A DNA stretch of 64,000 nucleotides from assembly GCA_006503475.1 (NCBI GenBank), contig RSEH01000236.1, forward strand, positions 1 through 64,000. Direction: 5' to 3'. Shown piece by piece: positions 19,271 to 28,984 of the stretch (its first letter is position 1; each line of letters opens with the position of its first letter). The notes beneath the pieces were generated by a model. The model was not told where the DNA came from. It saw only the letters and a list, made by a program, of their open reading frames with translations, and did not search any database. The position numbers and the translations under genes were made by a program. The DNA is from Stentor roeselii. Lineage: Eukaryota > Ciliophora > Heterotrichea > Heterotrichida > Stentoridae.

Positions 19271-20857
19271 ATGAAAAGAAGAGAAAAAAAGTTAAAAATT
19301 GTTTCAGCTTCTGCAGTCGCTGTTGAAACTGTTTTGAAACCTTATGTTAGACATAGTCATCTTTTGTATCTTGAAGGGTCCAAACAGCTCTATGGAGGAA
19401 TCGACGACTTTTGTGAGACTGTCAAGAAGGAGAGTAAATATTTTGGATGGTTTTTCAAGACTGTAAAAAAAATCAACAGGACTGTTCAGAGCTTTACCCA
19501 CTTTCTTATCAAAGTTCGATATCAAGATCAGAACAAGTCGTTAACTGTTATCGAAGCTGGCCTTAACAAAGCACAGTCAGAGTATGAAGCTCTTCTTATT
19601 GCTGAAAACTCAGAAGTACTGAAATCTTGGGTTTTTTGCAGTGAAAACAGGAAACTTTTAAAAGAAATCATCATGTTTGCTAAGGTTCACACTGAAGAAC
19701 TAAGAGATTTGCCTTATCATAAGTTGTTGCAATATTTTTTAGCTTTTTCTGAGATGCAGAAGGTGGCAAGAGAACAGCTTTGGAAGGTGAAAAAAGTGGA
19801 AATGAATGAAAATCTTCGTTTTGGAGTTGAAATGTTGAATAAGTTCAGCAAATATTCAGTTGGGGTTTATGGAAAGTTACTGGTTAGGGTTCTTATACAG
19901 AAGAAGTGGTATAAGTTGTTTTTGTCTGAGGATGATGAGAAGATTTTGAAGAGTTATACTGCGACGAAGGATGAGGACTTGGTTTATTGTTGCTTGGAGT
20001 CTGGGAAGTATATGCCTGCGCATGCGATTTTGATGAATCATGAAGAAAAGGCGATTATTCTCGCCATCAGAGGAAGCATGTCAGTATTCGACTGGCTGAC
20101 AGACCTAACCGGAGACTACACCACCTACGACTACACTGACCCGTTCACATCCGAAGTATTATCAACAGGTTTAGTCCACCGAGGAATCCTAATAAGTGCA
20201 CAGAACCTATCATCATCCCTAAAGCCAAAAATACTTTCTCTCCAATCAACTTACCCAAACTACTCAACCGTGATTCTCGGACATAGTCTAGGCGGAGGAG
20301 CCGCTGCGCTTCTTTCTCTTCTTTGGATGTCAGACCCAGTCCTCATGAAATCCGGGTTCATCTCACTTGCCTATGCCCCCCCCGCAGTCCTTTCCTCTGA
20401 CCTCAACAATCACTTAAAAAACTTCCTCTTTTCCTGCTCCTTCGGAAATGACATCGTTCCACGGATGTCCTTCGGCGCCCTTCGCGATTGTATTGAAATC
20501 TGCACTTTTTTCCAAGAAAAAGAAAAAGAAAAAGTCCGAGCAGCTCATATCTTCGCCCGAAAAGTTTTAAAAGGAAAGTTATCAGATCAAGTCACTCTTT
20601 CAATGTATGAAGAACTTAAAAATCGATTTAATAACGTGAAACTTGAAACTCCTGGAAATGTTTTACAGATTTATAAAGGAAAAAAACATAAAGATGCGAA
20701 GTTAATCAAGGAAAGTGAGGAAAAATATGTGGGATCTTTTGTGGAAGGCGATTTTTTCGATGAAATTGTTTTTGCTAAATCGATGTTTAATGATCATTTC
20801 CCGGATTTATATGAAAAAGGTTTGAAGTACTTGGCTAAGTCTTTGATAATTAATTAG
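19271..20857 (+). CDS. class-3 lipase (diacylglycerol lipase-like)
   Basis: 528 residues. The N-terminal 240 residues are helical and unrecognised, without an obvious signal peptide. The alpha/beta-hydrolase domain spans about 240-430: an Arg-Gly oxyanion segment (AIILAIRGSMSVFDWLTDL), VHRGILISA, the nucleophile elbow TVILGHSLGGGAA with catalytic Ser, and SFGNDIVPRMS with the probable catalytic Asp. A catalytic His is expected downstream, and AHIFARK is a candidate. The family (Pfam Lipase_3) hydrolyses ester bonds of acylglycerols, and the closest architecture is a soluble DAGL-like lipase. The final 100 residues after the domain are conserved-looking but unassigned. Its TAG stop overlaps the TAA stop of the convergent PAQR gene. 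Composition switches from G/T-rich to C/A-rich near 20058 within the gene. Confidence 0.9.
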   Translation: MKRREKKLKIVSASAVAVETVLKPYVRHSHLLYLEGSKQLYGGIDDFCETVKKESKYFGWFFKTVKKINRTVQSFTHFLIKVRYQDQNKSLTVIEAGLNKAQSEYEALLIAENSEVLKSWVFCSENRKLLKEIIMFAKVHTEELRDLPYHKLLQYFLAFSEMQKVAREQLWKVKKVEMNENLRFGVEMLNKFSKYSVGVYGKLLVRVLIQKKWYKLFLSEDDEKILKSYTATKDEDLVYCCLESGKYMPAHAILMNHEEKAIILAIRGSMSVFDWLTDLTGDYTTYDYTDPFTSEVLSTGLVHRGILISAQNLSSSLKPKILSLQSTYPNYSTVILGHSLGGGAAALLSLLWMSDPVLMKSGFISLAYAPPAVLSSDLNNHLKNFLFSCSFGNDIVPRMSFGALRDCIEICTFFQEKEKEKVRAAHIFARKVLKGKLSDQVTLSMYEELKNRFNNVKLETPGNVLQIYKGKKHKDAKLIKESEEKYVGSFVEGDFFDEIVFAKSMFNDHFPDLYEKGLKYLAKSLIIN

Positions 20858-21882
20858 CAGAGGAGATGTTGTCTTGAGTAGTAATTGTCGATGGCGCCTA
20901 GGTAGTGAAAAATGCAGGCACTGAGAACGAAGAGATGCCAGATGTTGTGAGAGTTGCCGATGTAGTCAAGCTTTCCTGGAATAAAACGCTCGGGAAAGCG
21001 AAGAATGTAAATAAGGACTCCGAAGATGTAACAGAGAGCCATCCATAGGTAACAGTAAAGACCTGATGAGAACTTCCCTGTGTCACTTCTATGAAGATCT
21101 TACATGAAATATAGGTTTATGCAAGGAATCAATGCTGTTAGACCTAGAACTAGGAATACACTTCCTCGAAGACATCGGAATTTTGGCTTTTGGAAGGAGG
21201 GAAGAAGTGATACTATGAACACTAGTCCACAGAAAAAAGTGATTCCTGATAGGTAGAGGATTATTAGGCCTGTTTAAAAAATACCTTCTCGGCAGAAGTA
21301 CATGTAGTAGATTGGAGGGAAGAACGATCCTGCAATTAAAATCGATATCCCTGCATAATCCAACCTAGAAGTAAGCGCATAAATCCTCCGAGAATGGGCG
21401 CTAAAAAGATGATAAACCGTAGACATTGACAAGCAAATCATGGCAGAAAGGATAAAAACAAACAAAGGCCACCTAGAAACCGGTTGAAGTCTTGTATTTA
21501 AAAGTCTCGGCAAGATCCAATCAAACCGTTCAGAGTCAATTTCCGATTTAATATCTTGAGAAACATGTTCAAAGCTCTTGAAAACTTGAAATGCCTGACC
21601 AAAAGCATCATTTCCTGCAGAAAACAATGAAATTTCTCCATTCAACTGCAAAAAAAACACACTATAAACCAGAAAAGACAGAAACAACATAAATCCAACT
21701 AAATGACTCCAGATGTTGAAAGATTCATTATGCCACATAAACAAGCTTCTACAAATTTTCCTGAAAGAGTTGAAATAAAGTCTGTATCCAGCGTGAATGA
21801 ATTCATTGTCCTGGAGAAACTTGTGGTCATCGTTCAGGTTTCCAATAGTCGCATTGGGCAGAAGGTCTTGCTTTTCAATCAT
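20854..21882 (-). CDS. PAQR / adiponectin-receptor-like seven-TM protein
   Basis: 332 residues in three exons after removing 15-nt introns at 21270-21284 and 21089-21103; both must be spliced or the frame stops. The start is ATG 21882. Family hallmarks in order: IHAGYRLYF, SLFMWHNESFNIWSHL (classical HNE..NIWSHL), STVYHLFSAHS and LDYAGIS with metal-binding His and Asp, and RFPERFIPGKLDYIGNSHNIWH with the C-terminal His pair. About seven transmembrane helices are evident. PAQR proteins are zinc-dependent membrane hydrolases or receptors linked to ceramide and lipid signalling; which substrate applies here is unknown. The start codon lies only 5 bp after the stop of the sirtuin gene on the same strand, and its stop overlaps the lipase stop. 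Confidence 0.92.
21089..21103 (-). other. 15-nt intron 2 of the PAQR gene
   Basis: Sense sequence GTAAGATCTTCATAG. Splicing joins an AT|A Ile codon and restores the PAQR frame into SDTGKF; retention gives an immediate TAA. This is the only intron of the eight without A at position 10. Confidence 0.9.
21270..21284 (-). other. 15-nt intron 1 of the PAQR gene
   Basis: Sense sequence GTATTTTTTAAACAG, with A at position 10. Removal joins CREG to LIILYLSG within a transmembrane helix; retention gives an in-frame TAA. Confidence 0.92.
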
Positions 21883-21887
21883 ATTTA

Positions 21888-23048
21888 TTATTTATTCAAT
21901 GACAGCCATTTAGAGGTTTTCCAGTCGAATTCAAATTCAAAGATTTTTTGATGTCCTGTGATTGGCAGGTCTTTATTCTCTAAAAATATTTTTTTCTCTC
22001 CGAAATGACTGAAAAATTCCAGCTCAATAAGTCCTTGGGTGTTAAAAAATACAAAAGGAGGTTTTTCTCTATATTCCTTTCCAAATGTCACTTTTTTAAA
22101 TATCGATAAAGAGTTCCCAAAAGGATCAAGTCCGATGAAACTAGTTCTTTCAGAGTCCTTCACAATTAAAAACCTTTTTTTTGACTTGAATTCATTCACA
22201 GTGATTCCTAAATTTTTCATCAAACTTTTCATTAAAGGGTCACAAAATGAGTGAATTTTAAGTGAAACATCATCAAAAGGAGTTTTTTGAAGATTTACTA
22301 TGACAAGCTTGCCATTCGCTGATACCAGGCCAGGGAAAAGAGCAGCTGGGCGCACTCGGATACTTGAACCTAATACAAGGCACAAGTCAGCGCTTTGGGA
22401 CTCTTGAAGACACCTTGAAAGAAGAGACTTGTTTAAAGAGTCCCCGAAATGAATGATGGTGTCTAACAAATAACCTTTGCAGTTGTCGTCGTCGCAGATG
22501 TTTCCAGTTAAATGGTCTTTACTTCCTGTTTTACGAACTTTGTAGTCTCGATTGTATTCTTTTTCACAGGATATGCATTTTTCTTTGTTCGCGTTTCCGT
22601 GAAGCTCTGCTAGGTGATTTGGGTTTAAACCACTTTTTAGGTGAAGGTTGTCTACGTTTTGGGTTATTAGGAATTTTAAGAGGTTTCTTTCTGAGAGTGA
22701 GGAGAGAGCCATGTGCGTGAAGGTTGGCATGGCCTGGTCAAGATGAACTGTCTTCCTCGAATCAGTTGAATCAGTCTCATACTGCCCAGGACCCGTAGGT
22801 ACCTTCGTATTAATCCCACTACGATAATCAGGAATTCCAGCACTAGTCGAAATCCCAGCTCCAGTAAAAGCAATGAAATGTTTACTCTTCAAAATAAGTT
22901 CAGCTAACTCTTTCGCTTTAATCTCAATAGTCTCATGACTATCATGAAATTCCTCTTTTTCTTCTTCAGACATAAAGCCGTTAACTCGACTAGAAAATTT
23001 TTTTTTACAATGAAAAACTTTAAAAATTTTCCCTCTTCGAAAAAACAT
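21888..23048 (-). CDS. sirtuin NAD+-dependent deacylase, SIRT6/7 (class IV) type
   Basis: 386 residues. The sirtuin core is at about 45-265: GAGISTSAGIPDYRSG (Rossmann NAD loop), TQNVDNLHLKSG, LAELHGN with the catalytic His, a zinc site with CISC and later CDDDNC, LGSSIRVRPAA, VIVNLQKTP. The IPDYRSG and RVRPA motifs and the VNLQ..P..D segment fit SIRT6/7 rather than SIRT1-3. The reaction is removal of acyl groups from lysine using NAD+, probably on chromatin. A C-terminal extension of about 120 residues (265-386) is beta-rich, unlike usual SIRT6/7 tails, and unrecognised. Residues 1-44 are polar. The stop is 5 bp before the PAQR start, and the MFS gene ends 42 bp upstream of this start. Confidence 0.93.
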   Translation of the reverse strand: MFFRRGKIFKVFHCKKKFSSRVNGFMSEEEKEEFHDSHETIEIKAKELAELILKSKHFIAFTGAGISTSAGIPDYRSGINTKVPTGPGQYETDSTDSRKTVHLDQAMPTFTHMALSSLSERNLLKFLITQNVDNLHLKSGLNPNHLAELHGNANKEKCISCEKEYNRDYKVRKTGSKDHLTGNICDDDNCKGYLLDTIIHFGDSLNKSLLSRCLQESQSADLCLVLGSSIRVRPAALFPGLVSANGKLVIVNLQKTPFDDVSLKIHSFCDPLMKSLMKNLGITVNEFKSKKRFLIVKDSERTSFIGLDPFGNSLSIFKKVTFGKEYREKPPFVFFNTQGLIELEFFSHFGEKKIFLENKDLPITGHQKIFEFEFDWKTSKWLSLNK

Positions 23049-23090
23049 CTTTCTAAATCTCTAAATTAACTCTTTCCATGAAAATTTAGT

Positions 23091-24737
23091 TTAAGTTTTA
23101 TAAGGACATTCTAAAATCATCGGAAACAACGCAGGGGCTTTTTTGCAGACCCAGTACAAGAGCCCGAAAAGTATTCCATAAAAAGCAAGTCCAACTTGAT
23201 GCCAGCTGAGGAGATAAAGAAAGACAGTAGAAAAGCAAGATGCTATAACTTTACAAGCAATACACAAAAAGTTTACCTTATCCAAGTACTTCTCCCTTTC
23301 TGTACAACTCACTGAATCTGATAGTAAAACATTAGAACAAGGCAGGCACCCTTCATGGGCAAAGACCAAAACAGTCCAAAAGGGCAATAAGACCAAAGGA
23401 CTATTCGAAAATGCTTGAAATACAGGGAAAATGATTAAAATCACGAAAAGACTGACAGAAAACCAAGTCATTTGTTTATAAATCGAGGATTTTTCCATCA
23501 TTTTCTCAGAAAACAGGTAAAAACTGACAGTCGCGATAATAAAAACCAGAGCTAAAGTTCCTCCTATTAACACCCTGTGAGTTCCTTTAAATGCTAGAAA
23601 GACTGACAATGGAAGACTTTCCATTAAAAGAGAACATGAAACAGTGATCAAGATTCGAGTTTTTACTGCAAAACGAATGTTTTTTTGCTCTTCTGTCAAT
23701 TTAGGCTCAGGTTTTAAAACTGGAGGATTTTCGGGTTTTGAGTTTTCATGGATTATTTCAAGTTCTTCTTCTATAAAGGAAATGTGAGTTCTTTTTCCTT
23801 CTCCTTCGTTTCTTTCGTGTTCTTTTGTCTCGACTACTGAGTCTGGGAAGTTAAAAGATGGCTCAAGTTTAGGCCTGGCACTGTTGAGCTTTCGGGTGTT
23901 TATTTCTTTTGTGGAGGACTCACGGGGACTGTAAAATTTTACCTCTTCTGGGCCGACACTTTCTTCTGAGACTATGTGTTCGTTGGCTAGAACTGAAGAG
24001 TGGATGTATCCTGACAAGTCACTTTTTTCCTTCAATTTTTTCGCAGAGTCTCCAGTTTCCGACTCATTTTCTTTTTTTTCATCAAGTTCAACATATTTCT
24101 TCGAAAAGTCAACAAGAGCGAACCCTTTAGTTTCAATAGAAAAAACAAGTAAAACCCCAGAAAGTTGAAGTAAAAAAAACAGCAAACAAGGAAGTAAGAA
24201 TCTTTTTTCTACAAACTGCGAAGTACTAGGCATGAAATATTCACAATTAATCAAAATACCTCCAAAAAATGCTCCAATACATGTGCCAGCTTTAAAAGCA
24301 ACAAGTTCTTTTTTCGAACTATCAGATCCTTGTTCTTTATTCTGAAAGTCAATGCTTTGCATGAGTCTCCTCACAGCAAATGACGAGTTTGACAATAAGC
24401 CGCTTATAAACCGACAAAAAAGACAAAGAAGAAAAGAATTCGAAAAGCCAAAGGACAGAATAAAAACTGATGAAAGCAGGTATAAAACTATCAGGACCCA
24501 TTTTATTGAATATTTTTCTGCAAGGTTTGAAATCGGCCTGTACCCTGCAAGTTTTCCTAAAGTAAAAAAACCTCCCAAAAGACCAGAAAGAAGACCGACT
24601 TGATTGATTCCATGATGAACTACTACAAAACAACTAAAGCTCCAAACAAGCTAAATAATGACTACTGTCAAGTCGATTCCATTCAGAACTAAGAGGTAAA
24701 GACCGATTCCTTTTTCAATTGACATATCGCCTTCCAT
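23091..24737 (-). CDS. major facilitator superfamily transporter
   Basis: 543 residues in two exons; the start is ATG 24737 (MEGDMSIEKG). Removing the 15-nt intron at 24651-24665 joins the first helix to LVWSFSCFVVVHHGINQVGL. There are about 12 hydrophobic helices in two halves, split by a long polar cytosolic loop (about residues 215-345) rich in Glu, Lys and Ser. The loop 2-3 motif GKLAGYRPISNLAEKYSIKW resembles the MFS signature G(x)LaDrxGrr and is followed by CRFISGLLSN. The substrate cannot be read from the sequence; similar plant and ciliate proteins are ZIFL- or TetA-like exporters. It is tandem with the Rab gene, whose stop lies 52 bp upstream. Confidence 0.85.
24651..24665 (-). other. 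15-nt intron of the MFS gene
   Basis: Sense sequence GTAGTCATTATTTAG with A at position 10. Removal restores the transporter N-terminus; retention gives in-frame TAG. Confidence 0.92.
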
Positions 24738-24789
24738 AAATAATCAATAATTATGAATTTCTGGATTATCATTCTTTAACCTGTTAACA

Positions 24790-25365
24790 TTAACAACAAT
24801 AACTATTTCCTTTAGGTTCTACAGGCTGAAGTCCTTGCTTTTTATGCATCGCTGCGTTTTTTGGAAGCTTTTTCGCGATGTTAACAAATGTTTCACATAT
24901 GTTTTCTCCGGTTTTTGCTGAGACCTCGCTGTGAATTAGTGAAAACTTCTGGCAGAGACCTGATGTCTGTTCTTTACTAATTGCTCTGGACAGGTCAGCC
25001 TTATTGCCAACAAGTGCGATGACCACAGAAGGAGGTGCATGATCATGAAGTTCTCTTATCCAGTCTCGTGCAGCATCAAGTGACCCTGCGACACTCAAGT
25101 CATAAACAACGAGAGCAGCAGCAGCTCCTTTGTAGTACATGGGAGTCAATGATCTGTACTTTTCTTGGCCTGCCGTGTCCCAAACTTCGAACTTGTAAAG
25201 AGTACCGTCTACTTCAAATCGCTTTGTCACGAAATTAGCTCCAATTGTCGGCTGAGAACTGTCTAAAAAAGCATCATGTGCGAAACGGTGGACGATGCAG
25301 GTCTTACCCACGTTTGAGTTCCCGAGAATCACGATTTTGTACTGAAATTCTGACCTCTCGACCAT
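24790..25365 (-). CDS. Rab-family small GTPase, Rab5-like
   Basis: 191 residues, the usual Rab length. P-loop GNSNVGKTC (residues about 13-21), switch I with TIGANF, switch II WDTAGQEKYRSLTPMYYKGA, GNKADL and SAKTG guanine-binding motifs, and a C-terminal CC for double geranylgeranylation. The switch II stretch followed by AAALVVYD is closest to Rab5/Rab21/Rab22, pointing to early endosome traffic. This subgroup call is an inference from motif likeness. The frame is continuous, with no intron. Confidence 0.93.
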   Translation of the reverse strand: MVERSEFQYKIVILGNSNVGKTCIVHRFAHDAFLDSSQPTIGANFVTKRFEVDGTLYKFEVWDTAGQEKYRSLTPMYYKGAAAALVVYDLSVAGSLDAARDWIRELHDHAPPSVVIALVGNKADLSRAISKEQTSGLCQKFSLIHSEVSAKTGENICETFVNIAKKLPKNAAMHKKQGLQPVEPKGNSYCC

Positions 25366-25779
25366 TTTAGAATTGATTATAATTACTTGAGATTTTTTTT
25401 AAGATGGGTTTTTGGAAGGGTTTTTTTGGAGATTTTTGTTTGAGTTTTATTTTGGGGCTGTTGTGTTAGGTTTATTTTGAGGTTTTTTTAGAGGGTTTTT
25501 AGAGGTGAGGTGGTGTGATTCATGAAAGTTATTTATAACTAATATCAGAAGTAAACACTTCTCACATCTATAAAGTAATCCTTTAACCCTTACTAAACTC
25601 TCAATATTCCTAAAACTCCAAAAAACCAACATTAAAATTAATCCCTTTCCCTATTAAACCAATCTAAAACTCTAACACCCTAAACCTCTCAAAAATCCTT
25701 AAAACCATAACCTATCCTAAAGATTATTAGCGTTTCCTGTATACATGCGTGTGATCTGTCCAAACTTCTTCGGATCTAC
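25366..25779. other. intergenic with a sharp strand-composition switch
   Basis: Between the CDPK stop and the Rab start (both minus strand). On the plus strand about 25380-25520 is strongly G/T-rich and 25540-25740 is strongly C/A-rich, so in the sense direction the Rab 5' flank is C/A-rich and the CDPK 3' flank G/T-rich. No gene is seen. Confidence 0.7.
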
Positions 25780-27243
25780 TTAAATCTTACCCTGAAACAT
25801 TTTGCAAAACTGTTCAAAATAAAGTTTATCAAGATTTTCAAGTCCATACTCAGCAAGCATATCATTCACTTCATTTTTATCAAGTTCCCACCCAGCACGT
25901 TTAAGTGCATTATGAAAATTTGCCTTAGTGATATACCCGTTATTTTCAATATCAAAGTACTTAAAAGCAAGCCAAAGTCCATCAGTATTCTCCAAATGTT
26001 TCATATCTAAAGTAATCGCAAGAAACTCTGAATAGTTCAGTTTTCCTGTCGAGGTATCCGCTTGACTTAGCAATTCCTGAAGTTCTTCTCCTTCCAAATT
26101 AATTCCCGCATTTTGCAGAGCCTGTTGAATATCAGCTACATCAATAAACCCTGTATGATCTTTATCCAAGTCTTTAAAAACCAAGTTTAATTCACGAATT
26201 TCATCTTGTTTCAAGGTTTTAATAAGAACATTCATAGTTTCTTTCACGATTTTATTACAATGAATGTGTTTTTTCAGTCTTTTCATCACTTTTCTGCGGA
26301 TTTTCGGAGTTTCTTTCTCGACTCGCTTGTTAAGCCATTCATGTTCCAAGGCTTGTTGAGCTGTGACCCGTGTAGACGAGTCTGGATTAAGTAAAAGTTT
26401 AACGAATTCCTTTCCTTCTTCAGAAACTTTTTCCCATTCTTCTCCATCAACTGAGTATTTCGTGCTGATGATGGACTTATACACATCAATTTCATTTGCC
26501 CCGTCAAAAGGAGGTTTCCCTGAAAGTAGCATGAATAAAATAACTCCACAACTCCAAAGGTCACAACTAAGTCCATAATTCCTTTGAAGTACTTCAGGTG
26601 CAACATAATAAGAACTTCCAATAATCGTGTTTTTCTGTTCCCCAGACGTTAAAAACTTCTTAGCAAGTCCGAAATCAATGATTTTAATATCAGAGTTCTC
26701 ATCAGTAGTACTCAACATGATATTTTCCGGCTTCAAGTCACGATGAGCGATTTCCATACTATGCAAATGTGCGACCGCATGTAAAAGTGAATGAAGAACT
26801 TTAGCCGCTTCAGCTTCCGTGTACCTTCCTTTCGCAATGAGTTGATCAAAAAGTTCTCCACCAGTGCAAAGTTCCATAACAAGGTGAATATACTGAAAGT
26901 CTTCATAAACTTCATAAAATTTGATGATATTCGGATGGTCGACACTCATCAGTAGTTCAAGTTCTCTTTCAAGTAAATCAATGCGACATTCTATTTTCGA
27001 CTTAAGAATTGATTTAATCGCGTAGCCGTTGGTATCATGAGGATCTTTCGATTCTGCTCGTTTGACGGTGCCGAAGTGACCTCTGCCCATGACTCCTTTG
27101 ATATGGTAGAACTCTTGAATGTCTAACTTTCAGTTACTTTGGTGCTTGATGATGTTGTTCACTTCTTTTTTGAAAGTGAAAGACGAGGTGGTCGTCGGGT
27201 TTTTACCTGCTGGGTCCTTCTTGAGACTGGTGCATGCTCCCAT
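25780..27243 (-). CDS. calcium-dependent protein kinase (CDPK)
   Basis: 482 residues in two exons; ATG 27243 gives MGACTSLKK, an N-myristoylation motif with Cys for palmitoylation. The 15-nt intron at 27123-27137 joins NIIKHQ to NIQEFYHIKGV. The kinase domain is at about 42-300: GRGHFGTVKRAE, YAIKSIL, HRDLKPEN, DFGLAKKF, SYYVAPE, DLWSCGVILFMLLSG. A junction segment and EF-hands follow at about 340-478: hand 1 DKDHTGFIDVADI and hand 3 DIENNGYITKANF look functional, hand 2 (DTSTGKLNYSEF) is plausible, and hand 4 is degenerate. It is a canonical CDPK, unlike the other CDPK in the window, whose catalytic loop has Ala. It should phosphorylate Ser/Thr in response to Ca2+ at membranes. The prefoldin gene ends 47 bp upstream. 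Confidence 0.95.
27123..27137 (-). other. 15-nt intron of the second CDPK gene
   Basis: Sense sequence GTAACTGAAAGTTAG, A at position 10. Retention gives an in-frame TGA; removal connects the myristoylated N-terminus to the kinase domain. Confidence 0.92.
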
Positions 27244-27290
27244 TACGTTATTATTCCAAAGATTACTGAATGGATGATTAGGGTTCGCTA

Positions 27291-27656
27291 TTAATCTTCT
27301 TCTAAGTTGATTGTTGCGCCGAATTTTGCGCTGAGGTAGTTTTTAAGACTTGCCATTTCTTTTTCAGTTGACTCGGCTAAGGCCTTTAGCTTTAAAAGCT
27401 CTTCTTTTTTTAAGTCTCGCATCTTCTCGAGACGTGATAAGGCCTCTTCTTCGCTGAGTAATACGAATGTTTCACCGATCATCACTCGGGCGGAAGGCTC
27501 CATCGCGATTTCTAACTCGTCCAAAGCGTCTTGAAGAGCGTTGACTTTTTCTTCGGAGATTTTTATTTCTCGTTGAAGTTCAGTGTTTTGCATGTTCAGG
27601 TAGCTGAACTTGTTGATTCGCTGCTGGTCTTCTCGCAGAATGTCGACTGAAGCCAT
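27291..27656 (-). CDS. PFDN4: prefoldin subunit 4
   Basis: 121 residues, typical for a beta-class prefoldin subunit (human PFDN4 is about 134). Two long coiled-coil helices flank a short beta-hairpin. Family matches: REDQQRINKFSYLN near the start, the hairpin ARVMIGETFVLLSEEEA at about 56-72, and the tail LSAKFGATINLEED, which mirrors YAKFGSNINLE of the human protein. It is part of the hexameric prefoldin chaperone, which hands unfolded actin and tubulin to the chaperonin CCT. It is a single exon and divergent from the acyltransferase gene over 167 bp. Confidence 0.93.
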   Translation of the reverse strand: MASVDILREDQQRINKFSYLNMQNTELQREIKISEEKVNALQDALDELEIAMEPSARVMIGETFVLLSEEEALSRLEKMRDLKKEELLKLKALAESTEKEMASLKNYLSAKFGATINLEED

Positions 27657-27823
27657 TTTTTAAAGGATGCTTTTGGAAGGGTGAGATCATTCAGGTTTAA
27701 TTGTTGGAGGGATATGGAGTGATTTTTTTTTTTTTGAAGAGTGAAGGTATTTTAGAAGGATTTTAGAAGGATTTGGAATTTTGGGATTTTTGGGATTTTG
27801 GAATTTTGGGTTTGGATGGATAA

Positions 27824-28582
27824 ATGTGGTGGCTATATCTCTCATGCGGAGGTCTTCTCCTTCTATTCCCCCAAAAGGTATTATTTTTCCTTCGGGTTTC
27901 CTACACGATGCACTTATTCTCCTTCTACACAATAATAATCCGTCTGTGGACAAAAGAAGACATTCAAGGTCACTGGACCCGTCATTCAACCTGGTCAGTA
28001 GGAATAAACTTAAAAAAACAGCCAGGTTCCGTAGCAGTCCTCAAAGGTCGCAACGTGATGATGCTTGGAAATCACCGAAACTTCTGCGATTTCATCATGC
28101 ACGACGTGATCACCGAACACACCAGCAACTTCTTATCAAGAGCACTTGTTGGATTCGTTTTCCCTTTCATGGCCTTTATTTCTTATATAACTGACGGAGT
28201 CTGGTACTTTGTAAGAGGACAGGGCAAAGACCTTGACGAGTTCTTTTCTTGGATTGATTCGAAATTCGCTCTTCATAAAACAGGAAGGACTCATTTATTG
28301 GTATACCCTGAAGGACATCGTAATTTGAAAAAAGAACCACTTCCTTTGAGAAGTGGAATGATTCGATATGCTTTTTCCAGGAAGTTGCCTTTGCAGATGT
28401 TTATGTGTAGTGGATATGATAATGTCATGAATGAGAAAAAACTTTCTGCGGAATGGGGATCTGTTGATGTTAAGTATAAGGTTTATGAACCGATTTTTAC
28501 TGACTCTTATACGAATTTTGAAAGCTTGATGAATGAGATTAGGGTTTTGTTTCAAGAGAGGTTTAAGGAAGTGCATGGATAA
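27824..28582 (+). CDS. lysophospholipid acyltransferase (PlsC/LPLAT family)
   Basis: 252 residues. An N-terminal hydrophobic segment (about 5-42) anchors it in membrane, probably ER. The acyltransferase HX4D motif is NHRNFCDF at about residue 85. A hydrophobic stretch FPFMAFISYI follows. The acyl-acceptor motif is YPEGHRN, with His where Thr is typical in EGTR. The family adds acyl chains from acyl-CoA to lysophosphatidic acid or other lysophospholipids; the closest animal groups are AGPAT3-5 and LCLAT1, so specificity is unclear. The gene is compact, and its stop is 4 bp from the stop of the convergent OB-fold gene. Codon composition runs from C-rich at the start to G/T-rich at the end. Confidence 0.88.
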   Translation: MWWLYLSCGGLLLLFPQKVLFFLRVSYTMHLFSFYTIIIRLWTKEDIQGHWTRHSTWSVGINLKKQPGSVAVLKGRNVMMLGNHRNFCDFIMHDVITEHTSNFLSRALVGFVFPFMAFISYITDGVWYFVRGQGKDLDEFFSWIDSKFALHKTGRTHLLVYPEGHRNLKKEPLPLRSGMIRYAFSRKLPLQMFMCSGYDNVMNEKKLSAEWGSVDVKYKVYEPIFTDSYTNFESLMNEIRVLFQERFKEVHG

Positions 28583-28586
28583 GTAG

Positions 28587-28976
28587 TTAATTATTATCGA
28601 GGATTAGGTGGGGTGTTTGGTTTAATGGCTTGGAAAATGAGATTGAGGATTGTTCTATTGAGGATTGGCTGTTTATTTCGAGACGGATTAAGTTCCCTGC
28701 CCTGCCAACAACCGCATTCCTAATCACAAGAGTCCCTCCTTCCTTGACCGTTTCACACTGTTCTAAATACTCCTCACGATTTAAAACTCTAACCCTAACA
28801 CATCCAGTTTCATCAGCAGCATCAATTTCAGCAACCAATACTTTCCCTCCATCCAAACTACAAAAACAAGCACAAATAACAGGTCTAACCACTTTTAAAA
28901 TACAATTAACAACCGTTTCATCTCTCATCTCCTCTACTTTGACAACTACTTACTAAATACAAAGCGGTTTAGCCAT
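28587..28976 (-). CDS. OB-fold nucleic-acid-binding protein (SOSS-B / plant At4g28440-like)
   Basis: 124 residues in two exons: ATG 28976 gives MAKPL, and a 15-nt intron (28946-28960) leads to FVKVEEMRDETVVNCILKVV. One OB-fold covers nearly the whole protein: VLVAEIDAADETGCVRVRVL (strands 2-3), GGTLVIRNAVVGRAGNLIRL (strands 4-5) and a C-terminal NSQSSIE. The KP.FVKV opening and the IRNA...IRLE pattern match the small OB-fold family that includes plant At4g28440 and the single-stranded DNA binding SOSS-B proteins. Binding to single-stranded DNA or RNA is inferred. The start is 8 bp after the stop of the upstream CFAP97-like gene. Confidence 0.82.
28946..28960 (-). other. 15-nt intron of the OB-fold gene
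   Basis: Sense sequence GTATTTAGTAAGTAG, A at position 10. Retention gives in-frame TAG and TAA; removal supplies the conserved KPLFVKV N-terminus. Confidence 0.9.
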
Positions 28977-28984
28977 CTTACTAT

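Noticed and set aside
27781-28194. 137-codon open frame overlapping the acyltransferase gene in another frame
   Set aside because: It lacks any family pattern and lies over the NHRNFCDF acyltransferase frame, which is clearly the real one.
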